From positions 2,931,478 through 2,995,477 of the forward strand of contig JAQFVV010006231.1 in NCBI GenBank assembly GCA_028023455.1: a DNA stretch of 64,000 bases, given 5' to 3'. The position numbers were made by a program, and so were the translations under genes. The notes beneath the pieces were generated by a model. It did no database searches. It was given only the letters and a program-made list of their open reading frames with translations, and was not told the origin of the DNA. Source of the DNA: Epiperipatus broadwayi (taxonomy: Eukaryota; Onychophora; Udeonychophora; Euonychophora; Peripatidae). Shown piece after piece: positions 12,765-23,289 of the stretch; position 1 is the first letter of the stretch; every line of letters begins with the position of its first letter.

Positions 12765-14173
12765 TCAGTCCTGCCACAGGGTGTTTCCCTTTATCTCTGA
12801 TATAGATTGATGCTGTAAATATCCTATCAATTGTCGGCACTCCAGATCCATCCTTTGGTGTTCTTTTAGCTTGTGCATTTCACCTGCTATCTTGAGCTCT
12901 CCATCCATCTCAGTAACCGCAATGTATGCCCCATCACATTTCATGTGTTGAGTCATTGCTATTGGGTACCGACTAAGAGTATCGGCCACAATATTCTCCT
13001 TCCCACGGCAATACACTACCCTGTAGTTAAACTCTTGTAGGAACAAGCTCCATCTCAACAACCTATTGTTAGCCAGAAAACTGTGATTTAAGAACTCAAG
13101 GCTGCGGTGATCGGTCAATACCACAATGTCTGACCCAACCAAGTATTGCCGGAATTTTTTGAACGCCCATATCACTGCGAGAGCCTCCTCTGTAACAGTA
13201 TAATTAAGTTCTGGGCCTTTCAGCAACCGACTAATAAAGCCAAGGATTCTGTGTTGTCTTTCCTCCTGTATTTGGAACATCGCGGCACCTAATCCAAATC
13301 TGCTACTCTCAGTTTGCATGAAAAAAGTCTTATTAAAATCCAGATATGCCAGCATCACTGTGTCCAAGAAGCCTGCCTTTACTCTCTGAAAGCTTTGTTC
13401 ATGTTGTTCCCTCCATGTCCATGGTGTTTCCTTTTTCAACAACTGTAATAGTGGCTCCATGTCCAAAGAGAACCCTCTATAGAACCGATTATAGAAGTTG
13501 CATAAACCCAGAAACGATTTAATGTGTTTTCTGTTCCGAGGCGTTGGAAACTCCTGGATGGCTTTGATCTTCTCTGGGTTTGGTACTACTCCTTTCCCAC
13601 TAATAATGTGGCCCAGGAACTTGACTTCTGTTGCCATTATGTGACTTTTGTTTAAATTAATCCTGATGCCTTTCCGCTTACATTCATCCAAAAACACTTC
13701 CACATGTTTGAAATGTTCCTCGATATTCTCAGATGCGATAACAATGTCGTCCACATATATCACGATGAAACTCTTTATCTTATCATCTAATACTTGATCC
13801 AAACATCGGACGAGCCCTGCTCCACTATTTCTCAATCTGAATGGAATCCTATTAAAGTTGTAGGCATGTCCCTCATATCTAAATGCCGTGTACTTCCTAT
13901 CTCTAGGATGTAGCTTGATCTGCCAGTAACTGGCCATCAAATCGAACATCGAAAATACCCCTTTGCCTTGGAATCTTGTGAGTACCTCACTTATAGGGGG
14001 TGGAGCATTAATGTCCGGAATAGTTATCTTATTCAGGTGCCGTGCATTCAGACATAATTGGATGGATCTGTCTTTTTTTTTCACTGTCACAATAGGGTTA
14101 CTAAATGCCGATGAACACTTAGAAATCACCCCCATTTTAGCATCCTATCTATCTGAGCCTCCACTTCTTGCTT
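12765..14173 (-). pseudogene. Gypsy reverse transcriptase and RNase H, disrupted
   Basis: The main frame spans 14135-12765 (456 codons). RT motifs in order are MFDLMASYWQI (motif A), IPFRLRNSG (motif B, usually PFGLKNA), and IVIYVDDIVIA (catalytic YVDD). The connection region SFLGLCNFYNRF follows. RNase H follows with TEEALAVIWAF, LTDHRSLEFL and NIVADTLSR. The first RNase H Asp appears as Glu (MQTESSRFG where TDAS/TDSS is usual). The N-terminal approximately 12 codons lie in the protease frame after a TAA at 14174-14176. A one-base shift occurs in an A run at 14135-14138. These breaks plus the substitutions indicate loss of function. Confidence 0.93.
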
Positions 14174-14803
14174 TTATTGGTAGGGTATTGGGTAAGCACG
14201 AGCCCGATATGGCTGGTCCTCCATAAGTCTTATCCAATGCTCATAACCTCGAATGACCCCTGGGACCTCTGAGAATACCACACCATTCCTCACGATAATC
14301 TTCTTCAACCTATCCCTCTGATCGTTATCTATCAACATCGACTCATCCACTATCTGTTCCCATTCTATCTCCATCAAAGCATTTTGCACAAGAATTTCTC
14401 CCTGATAAACTCCTCTATCATCTTGGTTTTTTCTCATAAAGTTTAGCCGTGTGCCATTTATCTCCATATAGCCCTGTATATAGTTTAGTATGCATCCCAC
14501 CTTGTGCATGAAATCAGAACCTAACATAAGGTCATGGATTAGCCCCTCCAAGATCACCAATACATGTTCAAACCTTTTCCCTGCAATGTCTATCCTTACG
14601 TATACCTGTTGGAACTCCAGTTTTACCCTTTTCCTGTTCGCCAACAGTACTTGAACTGATTTTAATGGCAGTGTTCTGAGTTCTGCACAACCATCCTTCA
14701 ACCTGTCCCACATTTCCTGAGACATAATAGAGATCTGACTTCCCGAATCGAATAGTGCATTGACCACAAGTCCTTCCACCTCAATCGTTAATTTTGGACA
14801 TAC
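14174..14803 (-). pseudogene. Gypsy aspartic protease region
   Basis: The frame 14779-14174 contains the active-site triad VNALFDSGSQ and the distal motif DLMLGSDFM expected of retropepsins. It ends QPYRARAYPIPYQ, the typical linker to RT, at a TAA. It shares the reading frame of gag and is separated from it only by a TAG at 14804-14806. The protease would cut the gag-pol precursor. It appears intact over its core, but the polyprotein context is broken on both sides. Confidence 0.85.
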
Positions 14804-16081
14804 CTAGAGAGCCATGTCTAATGCTTCTTTCTCTTCCCCATAACCTAGGTTTGCTACTTGGACCTGCTGCTGTTTTCCCTTCTTCTTGCCATCCTGAAAC
14901 TCTACTCGGTCTCTACTGTGGTCCAATGCGCTCAACAGTTCTGCCATCTGTTCCACTGACTCTTTAATCTCTGTACTGATGAGAGTACATTCAATGTCCT
15001 TCGGAAACCCGTACCTAATTATACGGAGTATTTGCATCTCCGATAATGGGTTTGCCATTATTAGTCGTAATCTAGCCACCTGTCAATGGAAGAATGTTAC
15101 GAATGACTCCTCCGGTCTCCATTTGTGCTGTTTTATTTGATGCAACATATGCTCCTGGAGCTCCTCACTCCAATAACTGCTCTTCAACATTCTCTGGTAT
15201 GCTGCAAACGTAATGGGCTTCTGGAATAGCGAATTCCACCAGACTTGAGACTCGCCCTGCAGATGGCTGCAAGCGACTGCTATCTTGGCTTCTTCACTTA
15301 CTCTACTGAATTGGAAGTACCGTTCCAGGCTGCTCAAGTGTTCCATTGGGCTTTCTCCAGGGTTACCATTGAAAACTTGTACCTTCAGGAAGTGGTGGAA
15401 GCCCACAGGATAGTCCATGTAATTTCCAGATTCTCTGATTCTGTCTTCTCCATTAGTTCTTGGTTCTCGGCCCTCTATATTGGCCTTAATGCTGCTATTG
15501 GCTGTACTCTTTACACATTCTTCCACTCTTGTGTTTAAGCTGGCTACTACTTTTGCCACTTGACCTAAACTCTCCTGCATGCTCATCATCACTCTTTGAC
15601 TCTTATCTCTAACTACATCCGTCTCTTCATCTAACGGTCTTATCTCCCTTTCTGGATGTCCTATATCCTTTTCCCAATCACAATCTCCTAATTCTCTAAC
15701 TCTCTCCTCAACCGTTTCAGATTTTGCATATCCACATGGCCCTATACTCCTTTGTTCCTCCATCCCCATCTCTGGGTGAAATCCAGCCCATGTATCATTA
15801 GACTTTGATTGCTGGATGATCTCATTTTTTACTTCTTCCTTGAATGCAGCCATTCTTTTCTGGCTATTGATTTCGACCTTGATCATCCATTCTTCTATTC
15901 TTCTCTCCTGTCTGTTCATGTATTCTTCCACGAATTGCTGTTGATCAATCCTCATTTGCCTTAGCATATCCATGATATCATTATTACTTATTTTACCCGG
16001 TGCTTTCATCTCTTTATCTTCATTCCCTTCTCTCACTTCCTTTCCTTGAACGTCCATTTTATCTTGGGATCTCGTATGCAT
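14804..16081 (-). pseudogene. Gypsy gag, interrupted by one stop codon
   Basis: It starts at an ATG at 16081 (MHTRSQDKMDVQG). The first 200 residues are charged and helical, rich in E, K, Q and R, suggesting a coiled coil. From about residue 230 the retrotransposon gag (capsid-like) domain is recognisable: FNGNPGESPMEHLSSLERYF, then VACSHLQGESQVWW. A TGA at 15083-15085 interrupts the domain. The same frame resumes at once and runs to a TAG at 14804-14806. No CCHC zinc knuckle is present before the protease, which is unusual for the group and may reflect a deletion. Gag would form the virus-like particle. Confidence 0.88.
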
Positions 16082-17017
16082 AAATATAATGTTCTTTAAC
16101 CCTTAATCTACATTTTTAATATTGTTTTACTAAACTCTTCTGGCTATATTTATATAACAAAAATTTTTTTTCTATTGATTCTCTGCTTTCCTTTTACTTT
16201 GATTAACGATTTAATATTTGTGATTTATCAGTTAGCGTTTAGATCGCTAGCCAACCCAAACATTTGTACTCCGGTTCCTCTTCTTGTCCGCCTGCCCTAG
16301 ATTTGCCCAACTGCCCGTCCACCTTGATGATTGTCCTCGTTTTTTCCTACTCATCTACCTCTGACTCACTTTAATTAATTCAATGCTGCACGTTTATATA
16401 TATATATATATTTTAAATTTTAACTCACTACTATATCGATATATCTAAAGAAATTCATTTTGACTGTGTTTCCAGACGCATGTACTTATGACATATATAT
16501 TTCTAATATTTCGTTATAAACTCCCCTTATTTTACGGTCGTTTTAGAATAAAATCATACACATATATTTCTTCACTGGGATAATCTCCCTCGTTACACAT
16601 AAAACGTTTTTTGTAAATTATATTCCTTTCACTATCTTAAAATCATACGTATATCTTTTTTTTTTTTTCAACACGACTTATATTACATGGCGGTAATCAT
16701 TTGACATTATGATTTCTTTGTTCGTTATAACTTGACTAATTATTATCTGAGATTATCCTTCACTATTCATTTCAATAACTTTCATAATACTAAAAAAAAA
16801 TTTCCCCCTCGCTACTCTTTGTACACATTTGACGTGAAACGCTCGTATGGAGTATTATAAAAAAAAACTTATCCCCTTCGCCTTCGCTCTTCGCCACTTT
16901 AACTTGCAACGCTAAATTTATATGTTTGAAAACACATATATTAACCAATTTTTATTTTAGAAAATATTTATTATATTATATAACTATTCAACACGTGATT
17001 GTTAATTGGGCAGAAGT
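16082..17017 (-). other. 5' leader of the Gypsy element
   Basis: An untranslated leader of about 930 bases lies between the primer site and the gag ATG. It contains T-rich runs and a TA repeat near 16400. No open frame with homology is seen. It presumably contains the packaging and dimerisation signals, which cannot be resolved here. Confidence 0.6.
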
Positions 17018-17040
17018 TTCAAATCCCGGACTGGCCCCCA
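17018..17040 (-). other. Primer binding site, tRNA-Pro type
   Basis: On the element strand the site reads TGGGGGCCAGTCCGGGATTT just downstream of the 5' LTR, after a 5-base spacer (17041-17045). Its complement, TTCAAATCCCGGAC followed by ..GCCCCCA, corresponds to the T-arm and 3' acceptor end plus CCA of metazoan tRNA-Pro as I know it, with about two mismatches in the acceptor stem. This identifies tRNA-Pro as the likely primer for minus-strand synthesis. Confidence 0.8.
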
Positions 17041-17045
17041 AAATA

Positions 17046-18874
17046 TGTAACGGGCATGGGACGATCGAAAAGCTCCAACTTCCCTTTCACTTATATATGT
17101 AATGGGGAATTCTTATTATTCAAAATCGTCCACCTTCCGCTACCTCAAGCAGAGAGAAATACGGAAACAGACGAGCCGATTTCCGTACTTGACCGAATCT
17201 GTACGCTATACGGATATAACCTCCAGATTATTTTTCCCGATCAACTTTCTCCCGGCTGCTGTAAGATATTACAGTTACAGCGCTTGGCTAATTTATAAAT
17301 TTTACAGGATAAAACCCTGCACCATCAACGTTTCACGTGTTAATCTCATAACTAAAAGAATGCAAAAAAAATGAAATAATATTTCTACCCTCCTAGTATT
17401 AGACTATTTTGTGGAGTGGCGAAGAACGAGACAAGACAGATTTAAATAAATTAATATATTTTTAATACTAACAAATAATTTGATAATAAAAGATATAAGA
17501 AACATTAACATAAAAATTAAACATATTATATTCTATAGTGCTATAAGGAAATAAATACTTGAAATTCTTATAAATAAATACTTGAAATCATTATAAATGC
17601 TGTCACATTTATAACTCGTTAGCCTAGCTGTCTATCAAAAGAATGTCATTACCATTCATGAAAGGCATTTGGCCATTGTCTATGGAATTTATGTGCACAT
17701 TTGACGATATATAAAATAATATTTAAGTTACCTAGGGTTTAGTCTTTGAGTTCATTCCGACGTGTTGTCGACCGTCACGTGGATTATCCACTTCTTTAGG
17801 AGGGACGGTCGTAGATTATATTTGGCGGGATGTAGCTTCTTGGTTAATAAGGCATGGAGGACGAGGCATCACAGGTCGGGCCACTACAGGAGTCCATAGG
17901 CAGGCGTTACTACCGTAGCTGTTACATTATTGCAGAACCATTGGTACAGAAGTCCGGATTGACCGCGATCATGATGGCCTTAGCCGGTCATACTATATGA
18001 GATATCGACGGTAAAAGTCATGTTGGTTAGCTATATCGGCTGATTCTTGGAGCCGTGATTTTTTCACCTTGTCGACTCGAAGTCTCAAGCTCTAATCTCT
18101 CCTTTAATCTCCTTAGCTCTCCACCTAATTTTTTCTTTTTTTTTTTTTTTTTTTTAATTAAAACATTCCAATGGTCTTTGTCCTTTAGATTCTTTGTTTC
18201 CACTTGTTGTTGACACCTCCCATGCTATGCCTTCGGCCATATGTAACTTTATTTTATATGATTTTATAGCACTACGTACATTTTATTTATTTCCTTATTT
18301 TTTCTTTGATTACTTACACAAATTTTAACGCATGTTTTTCTTTATTTCTTATTTAAATTTTAATAATCATTTATTTTTTATCTAATTCTTGCTTTAACTC
18401 TACTCCATAAAACCCGCATTTCGTTTATCGTCAAATGTGTACTTTGAAGCCCAGATTCTTATCTTTTCGAACATATTAATTTTCTAGGTTTTTCTTTCCG
18501 CGCTATCGAAGTTTTTTTCTTTTTCCCTTTTTTTTTTTTTTTTTTAAACTTTACTTTTCCTAAATCATATTTTACTACATGTTTTATTTATGTTTCTTTA
18601 CTGCTTTAACTTTCCTACCGTATGCTGGTAGTATTATAATTTAATATTTACTTTTATCAAAACTCGGACTTTGACTAGCAAAAGATAACGATCTTGTTAA
18701 CTCTAGTTCCCTCTCTTTCTCTTTGTTGTGCTAATTTTCAACATTTCTTGGTTTTGTTAATTTCCAAGCTCGTTTTTTCTTTCTTATTTATTTCTTTCTT
18801 TCCAACCCTAACATTTCTAATTTGTGGATGTTTTGGTAGGTACATGTGTGACCACAGTATGTGCGCTCATCACA
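17046..18874 (-). repeat. 5' LTR of the Ty3/Gypsy element
   Basis: 1829 bp, a near-identical direct repeat of 8940-10758, bounded by TGTAACGGGC and GCGCTCATCACA on the + strand. It retains more CpG dinucleotides than the other LTR. As the upstream LTR of a minus-strand element it should hold the promoter. I did not resolve U3, R and U5. Confidence 0.95.
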
Positions 18875-19850
18875 ATATATATATAAGCCAGTCTTAAGCA
18901 TCTTGGCTTGAAAGAATGAAGATATAAACATATTCATTTATTACTCACTGAGTTTTTAATTTATGATATTACAGCGCAAAATCTTAGATTTACTACACCG
19001 CAATTTTCTAGATGTTAATATAATTTATCAGCAACATATGTAAATAATATTTGTCTAAATTGCATATTGTTATTAAATCAGTAATCAATTGAAAGGTTTC
19101 TAGTCTTTCACATCCACCTACTATTGTTTCTCAGACAACCAATCAGATGTTAAACAGCAGTCTGAAGAGCGAACATCTAGAAAATTGTGGTGTAGTAAAT
19201 CTAAGATTTTGTGCTGTAATATCGTAAATTAAAAACTCAGTGAGTAATAAATGAATATGTTTATATCTTCATGCTTTCAAGCCAAGATGCTCAAGACTGG
19301 CTTATATATATAAAGTTAAGTAAAGAGAAGAGTGGTATCATCCTTTTCTTATCAAAATCTCTGTCATGTGTCAAGGCCTGATCGCTCTTCAGACCATTGT
19401 TTAACATCTGATTGGCTATCTGAGAAACAACAGTAGGCACATGTGAAAGACTAGCAACCTTTCAATTTATTAGTGATTTAATAACATGTGATTTAGACAA
19501 ATATTATTGACATACGTTGTTGATAAATTATATTAACATCTAGAAAATTGTGGTGTAGTAAATCTAAGATTTCACGCTGTAATATCGTAAAATAAAAACT
19601 CAGTGAGTAATAAATGAATAAATGTATATCTTCATGCTTTCAAGCCAAGATGCTCAAGACTGACATATATATATATAAAGTTAAATAAAGAGAAGGGTGG
19701 TATCATCCTTTTCTTATCAAAATATCTGTCATGTGTCAAGGCCTGATCACTCTTTAGACTGCTGTTTAACATCTAATTGGCTCTCTGAGAAACAACAGTA
19801 GGCGCATGTGAAAGACTAGCAACATTTCAATTTATTACTTTTTATATATG
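18875..19850. repeat. Cluster of repeat family Z (inverted and direct copies)
   Basis: After the LTR, the second half of Z copy 1 resumes (to about 19030). A truncated copy follows in the same orientation (19037-19168). Two copies follow in the opposite orientation, starting at GAACATCTAGAAAATTGTGG (19170 and about 19536). The two opposite copies are a direct repeat with a period of about 368 bases. All share AAACTCAGTGAGTAATAAA, ATGCTTTCAAGCCAAGATG, TATATATAAAGTTAA and GTCAAGGCCTGATC. The whole is a head-to-head inverted cluster about 1.2 kb long before the LTR insertion. No coding sequence was found. Confidence 0.75.
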
Positions 19851-20922
19851 TAAATGCTATCATAGTAGTATAAGCCTAAGTAATTTCTCTAATCTATTGT
19901 ATACCTTTATATATAAAATACTGAATTATCACTAGAAAACTTAATTATAACTGTGCTGAATAAAAAGTTTATTGAAATTTTTTTCTGTTATTTATTTAGC
20001 TAGGATTCATTGTCTGTTATTTATTTAGCCAAGATTTTCTGATTACTAAACTTGCAATCTCTAATACTGTGAAGGGAAAAAGAAATCTGTTTCTTTTAAA
20101 ACCAAAAAATAAAGATAAAATAAATTCTAGGCATTATAACATGTGTGTTTGTTCTCAGATGTATAACCCTAAAATGCTTATCTCATTCATATTTCATTAT
20201 CATCATTTTCCATATAATAATAAATAGTCCATGTTCAATAAAAATAATTATATAATTATATCTTAACCTAAAACTAACTATGTAAAATTAACTTAACTCT
20301 AAAGGTTAGTAATACTATATAGAATTTGATAATTAAAAAAAAATAAACAATACCACTTATGTCTTACTGAATTGTGATAAAAGTTCATATTAATTTACTA
20401 TAAATCTGTGATGAGTAGCAAACCTTTCTATATAAGTTCTAAATAAGTACATAATCTTTTTGGATTATTCATCAAGATTTTTACTGGGATCCCTTGAGAT
20501 TTAATCATGTAAGTGGTTAGTTCAACTAAGGATTTGGCTTCATGCGAGTATTGAGATTCTTTCCCAAAGAGAGAATTTTGTTATTAAAATCTTAGCAATA
20601 CATATTGGCTATCAAGACTCTGCCATCCGTTTCTGTTGCATCCTTGCTTAATTTGTTTACAGTGTTTAGAATAACATGGCAGAAAAGTTTAAAAACTGGC
20701 TTTACAAAACTAAAACAGGTTGGTGTTTTCTTGTTCTCTTTCTCTTTTCAAGTTCAGAATTGATTTATAATAAAATCCTGGAAACTTTTACAGTGTTTCT
20801 ACTATTGTTATTTTTTAAATTTCTAGAATCTTCTCCTTGGCAGCAATTTTCCAAAATAGTTTCAGATAAACCATATATTTTTATTACAATTATCAAATTC
20901 CTATCTAATTAATTTACATTAA
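19851..20922. other. AT-rich stretch without recognisable genes
   Basis: A 78-codon + frame at 20676-20912 starts MAEKFKNWLYKTKTGWC and is strongly hydrophobic (F/L runs). I recognise no family and see no splice or promoter context, so I do not call a gene. A short tandem of CTGTTATTTATTTAGC-like sequence lies at 19985-20035. Confidence 0.4.
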
Positions 20923-21083
20923 CAAATTCCTTTATGGCAATGCCCAACATAAGTAAATTGCAAATTTCTTAAATTCCTTATCCTTAAATAGATTTTAAAT
21001 CAAAAATTCCTTTATGGTTATTGCCCAACACAAATAAATTGCATATTTCTTAAATTCCTTGCCCTTAAATAAATTTAAAATCA
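20923..21083. repeat. Tandem duplication, about 80-bp unit
   Basis: Two adjacent diverged copies contain AATTCCTTTATGG, TGCCCAACA, AAATTGCA and TTTCTTAAATTCCTT. The first spans about 20923-21000 and the second about 21003-21083. Non-coding. Confidence 0.65.
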
Positions 21084-21304
21084 ATTTACTTAGATTAAGT
21101 ATTATCCTTTTGAAATTTTATAAAATTTTATGTCAAGCAATAAGAAAAATGATTACAAAATGCATTTCACTATTATTTAAGATTACATTTATTAGATCTT
21201 AATTAATCAAAATTAAATAGTTTACAATTAAATGTTAAGTGAACTATAAAATAATATAAATTTTAAATTAACCAAACTAATGTAAAAACATAATTTTGAG
21301 ACCT

Positions 21305-21394
21305 GATCAAGTGCCCCAAATATATATATATATATAACATTAAAATCAGATCAAGTGCCCAAATATATATATATATATAACATTAAAATCAGTC
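21305..21394. repeat. Tandem duplication, about 45-bp unit
   Basis: Two near-identical units begin GATCAAGTGCCC(C)AAATA, continue with a TA run, and end AACATTAAAATCA. The TA run suggests replication slippage or duplication at a microsatellite. Confidence 0.75.
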
Positions 21395-21490
21395 AACATT
21401 TAGATAATCCCAATATCAATCCACAATCTCAAGTTTACCGTCAAAGCAACCTTTTAACCATAAAGATGGGATCCAACTTAATGATGGTTC
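21395..21490 (+). repeat. Dispersed repeat family Y, copy 1 (partial)
   Basis: It contains TTAGATAATCCCAATATCAA, CAATCTCAAGTTTACCGTCA and AAGCAACCTTTTAACCATAA. It matches 52790-52905 (inverted) and 63140-63225. The terminal hairpin AAAGGTGG/CCACCTTT of the other copies is degraded here. Confidence 0.5.
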
Positions 21491-21539
21491 AATTTATTTA
21501 TATAGACACTAAAGATTGCAATTTGACTACAGAGATATT

Positions 21540-22300
21540 GTAATGCACCAGAAATGTAACAGACAAAATATCTTATTAAAATTGTCTTCTTTATTTATTA
21601 TATTGGGTAGTTAAAATGCAACTGAATGTAGCACAAACACTATAATAAAATTATACTAATCAAACTTCACAATTGTATACCAAAATGTAATAAATAAATT
21701 ATCCTATATAAAATGATCAGACAAAAATTGTATCAGCATTTATAACTCAGGTAGCATGATTTCATTAGTATCATAATTTGTTATTTAATTATAACAATAA
21801 ATATTACCATAAATTATTATTAAGAATTATCTAACAAATGGATGGACAAAGTATAATGAATAATAATTTGAAACAGGAAGATGAAAGATATTTATATGTA
21901 ATTACATTCGAATTTATAATCTATCCTATTTAACTGTTTTTAAATGTAAATCCAATAAATAATTTTGAATTTTGTTCATAGGTGAATTTATAATAATCCA
22001 AATTATCACAGACTCGTATATTTATAAGGTGCCAATGAGTCCATAGGCCTATAAATATTTAATTTAGTAAACAAGCAGTTCGATGAACATGTGATCTATT
22101 ACCAATGAAAATGTAATTGTAGATTATGTGAATTAATATCTCATAAGTAATGTAAATTATAGAATAGATGAATTAATATTTTATGAAAAAGAATCAAATG
22201 GTGCATTAATTAATACAAATTTATTAAAATAATAAAAAACTATTAAGTTTAACACTTATAAGTCCATTATATCACAATCTACTTTGAATATTGCAATTAC
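21540..22300. other. AT-rich stretch without recognisable genes
   Basis: No coding homology, no tandem array and no inverted repeat of note were seen. Confidence 0.4.
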
Positions 22301-23120
22301 TCAATTACAATCTACACTTTAATATATAAGGGATTTGAACTCAGACTTTCACACGACCCTCAACTCTCCATGACCCTCTCATATTGCTGACCCACCTCAT
22401 CACACACACATGTTGAAAAGATAAATAATCACCAATACACGTATTTCATGCTAAACCAGTAATCATAAGTTAGTCCAGATTACTATCTTCACACATATAT
22501 ACAATCAGTGCTCACCTTTATATTAAGATACACTTTAAATAACATTTTAACATAAATACTTTATTATGTGATATCTTTCACGCTGATATTCAGATTAAAT
22601 ATATATACTATAAATGAAAGTATATACTTTTTAATAATAATTTTCATTTTATTTTAGATCAAGTAAAGCTCTATAAAATTAATGTTATATATTCAAAACA
22701 TTTTAATATTAAATATAATTTTTAAACTAATATTGATATTAATTAATTCAACTCTTATTTACTTGTTCTAGTTATTTAAATTCGCATTGTGTAATATGAC
22801 TAAACTCTATGTTGTTATTTTAAATCTTTAAGAAGAACTTTAAATAGATATCTATTAATAAATATATATATATGATGAAAATATAAAAAAAACTATAATA
22901 ATAATTTTCATCAATTGGATGGACAGTTGAAGAGTTGGAGTGTGGAGTTGATTGAAGCCTGTCCATTAATGTATGAAGATTGGCTATCTTTATATATTGG
23001 GAATTATTTGTCTTTTCAACATATATGTGTTCAAGTGTATCAGTGTTATGAGATAGAGTGGTGAGCGGTGGGTCATGTGAAAGTCTTTGCTTATATACCC
23101 TATATATTACATATATTGAT
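22300..23120. repeat. Foldback element of hammerhead family H2, copy 1
   Basis: Inverted arms at about 22330-22440 and 23010-23110 share GACTTTCACA, GACCCACC, TGTTGAAAAGA and AAATAAT. Internal segments (GATAGCCAATCTT, AGGCTTCAAT, CTCCAACTCTTCA on the minus strand) match the interior of the element at 39470-39970. The left arm carries a hammerhead motif on the minus strand, and the corresponding part of the right arm is deleted. An open frame of 131 codons on the minus strand (22820-23215) runs through the repeat and has no homology. Confidence 0.6.
22420..22495 (-). ncRNA. Hammerhead ribozyme motif, family H2 copy 1
   Basis: On the minus strand the order is stem I 5' strand (GATAGTAATC, internal TGGA, CTAA), CTTATGA, stem II/loop, GAAA, TACGT, GTA, then stem I 3' strand (TTGG, T, GATTATTTATC). 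The GAAA box and the GUA cleavage triplet are intact, and both stem I helices pair. The core has G5 replaced by U (CUUAUGA for CUGAUGA) and stem II has two mismatches, so activity is doubtful. Reads outward from the element. Confidence 0.55.
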
Positions 23121-23289
23121 ACAGGTATATAATAAGCCTGTATTTCATTTGTAAACCATTTATGTATACCAGCATTGATTATTATAAAAAAAATAAATTT
23201 TATAATAATTTTCATAAACTATTTATGTATCCCAGTGTCGACTATTCCTCATGAAAATCTTTGATATTCTTTAATTACAGATGCATTTT

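Larger units (their letters stand above)
8940..18874 (-). mobile_element. Ty3/Gypsy LTR retrotransposon, nearly full length, inactive
   Basis: The element is 9.9 kb and lies on the minus strand. It has two long terminal repeats (8940-10758 and 17046-18874) with TG...CA ends, a primer site, then gag, protease, RT, RNase H and integrase. RT before integrase is the Ty3/Gypsy order. There is no envelope-like frame between integrase and the 3' LTR. The flanking target duplication is an even number of TA-type bases (ATAT at 8936-8939 and 18875-18878), ambiguous because the site is a TA run. The coding part is broken by a TGA in gag, a TAG at the gag/PR junction, a TAA and a frameshift before RT, a TGA before integrase and a frameshift within integrase. 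Its base composition is clearly less A/T-rich than the flanks. LTR divergence is about 1.4% by my hand alignment, so insertion is fairly recent. Confidence 0.95.

Noticed and set aside
20676-20912. 78-codon hydrophobic frame starting MAEKFKNW
   Set aside because: No motif, no splice or promoter context, F/L bias expected in T-rich DNA.
22820-23215. 131-codon minus-strand frame
   Set aside because: It crosses the arm of a foldback repeat, is Y/I/F/N-rich, and has no homology or start context.
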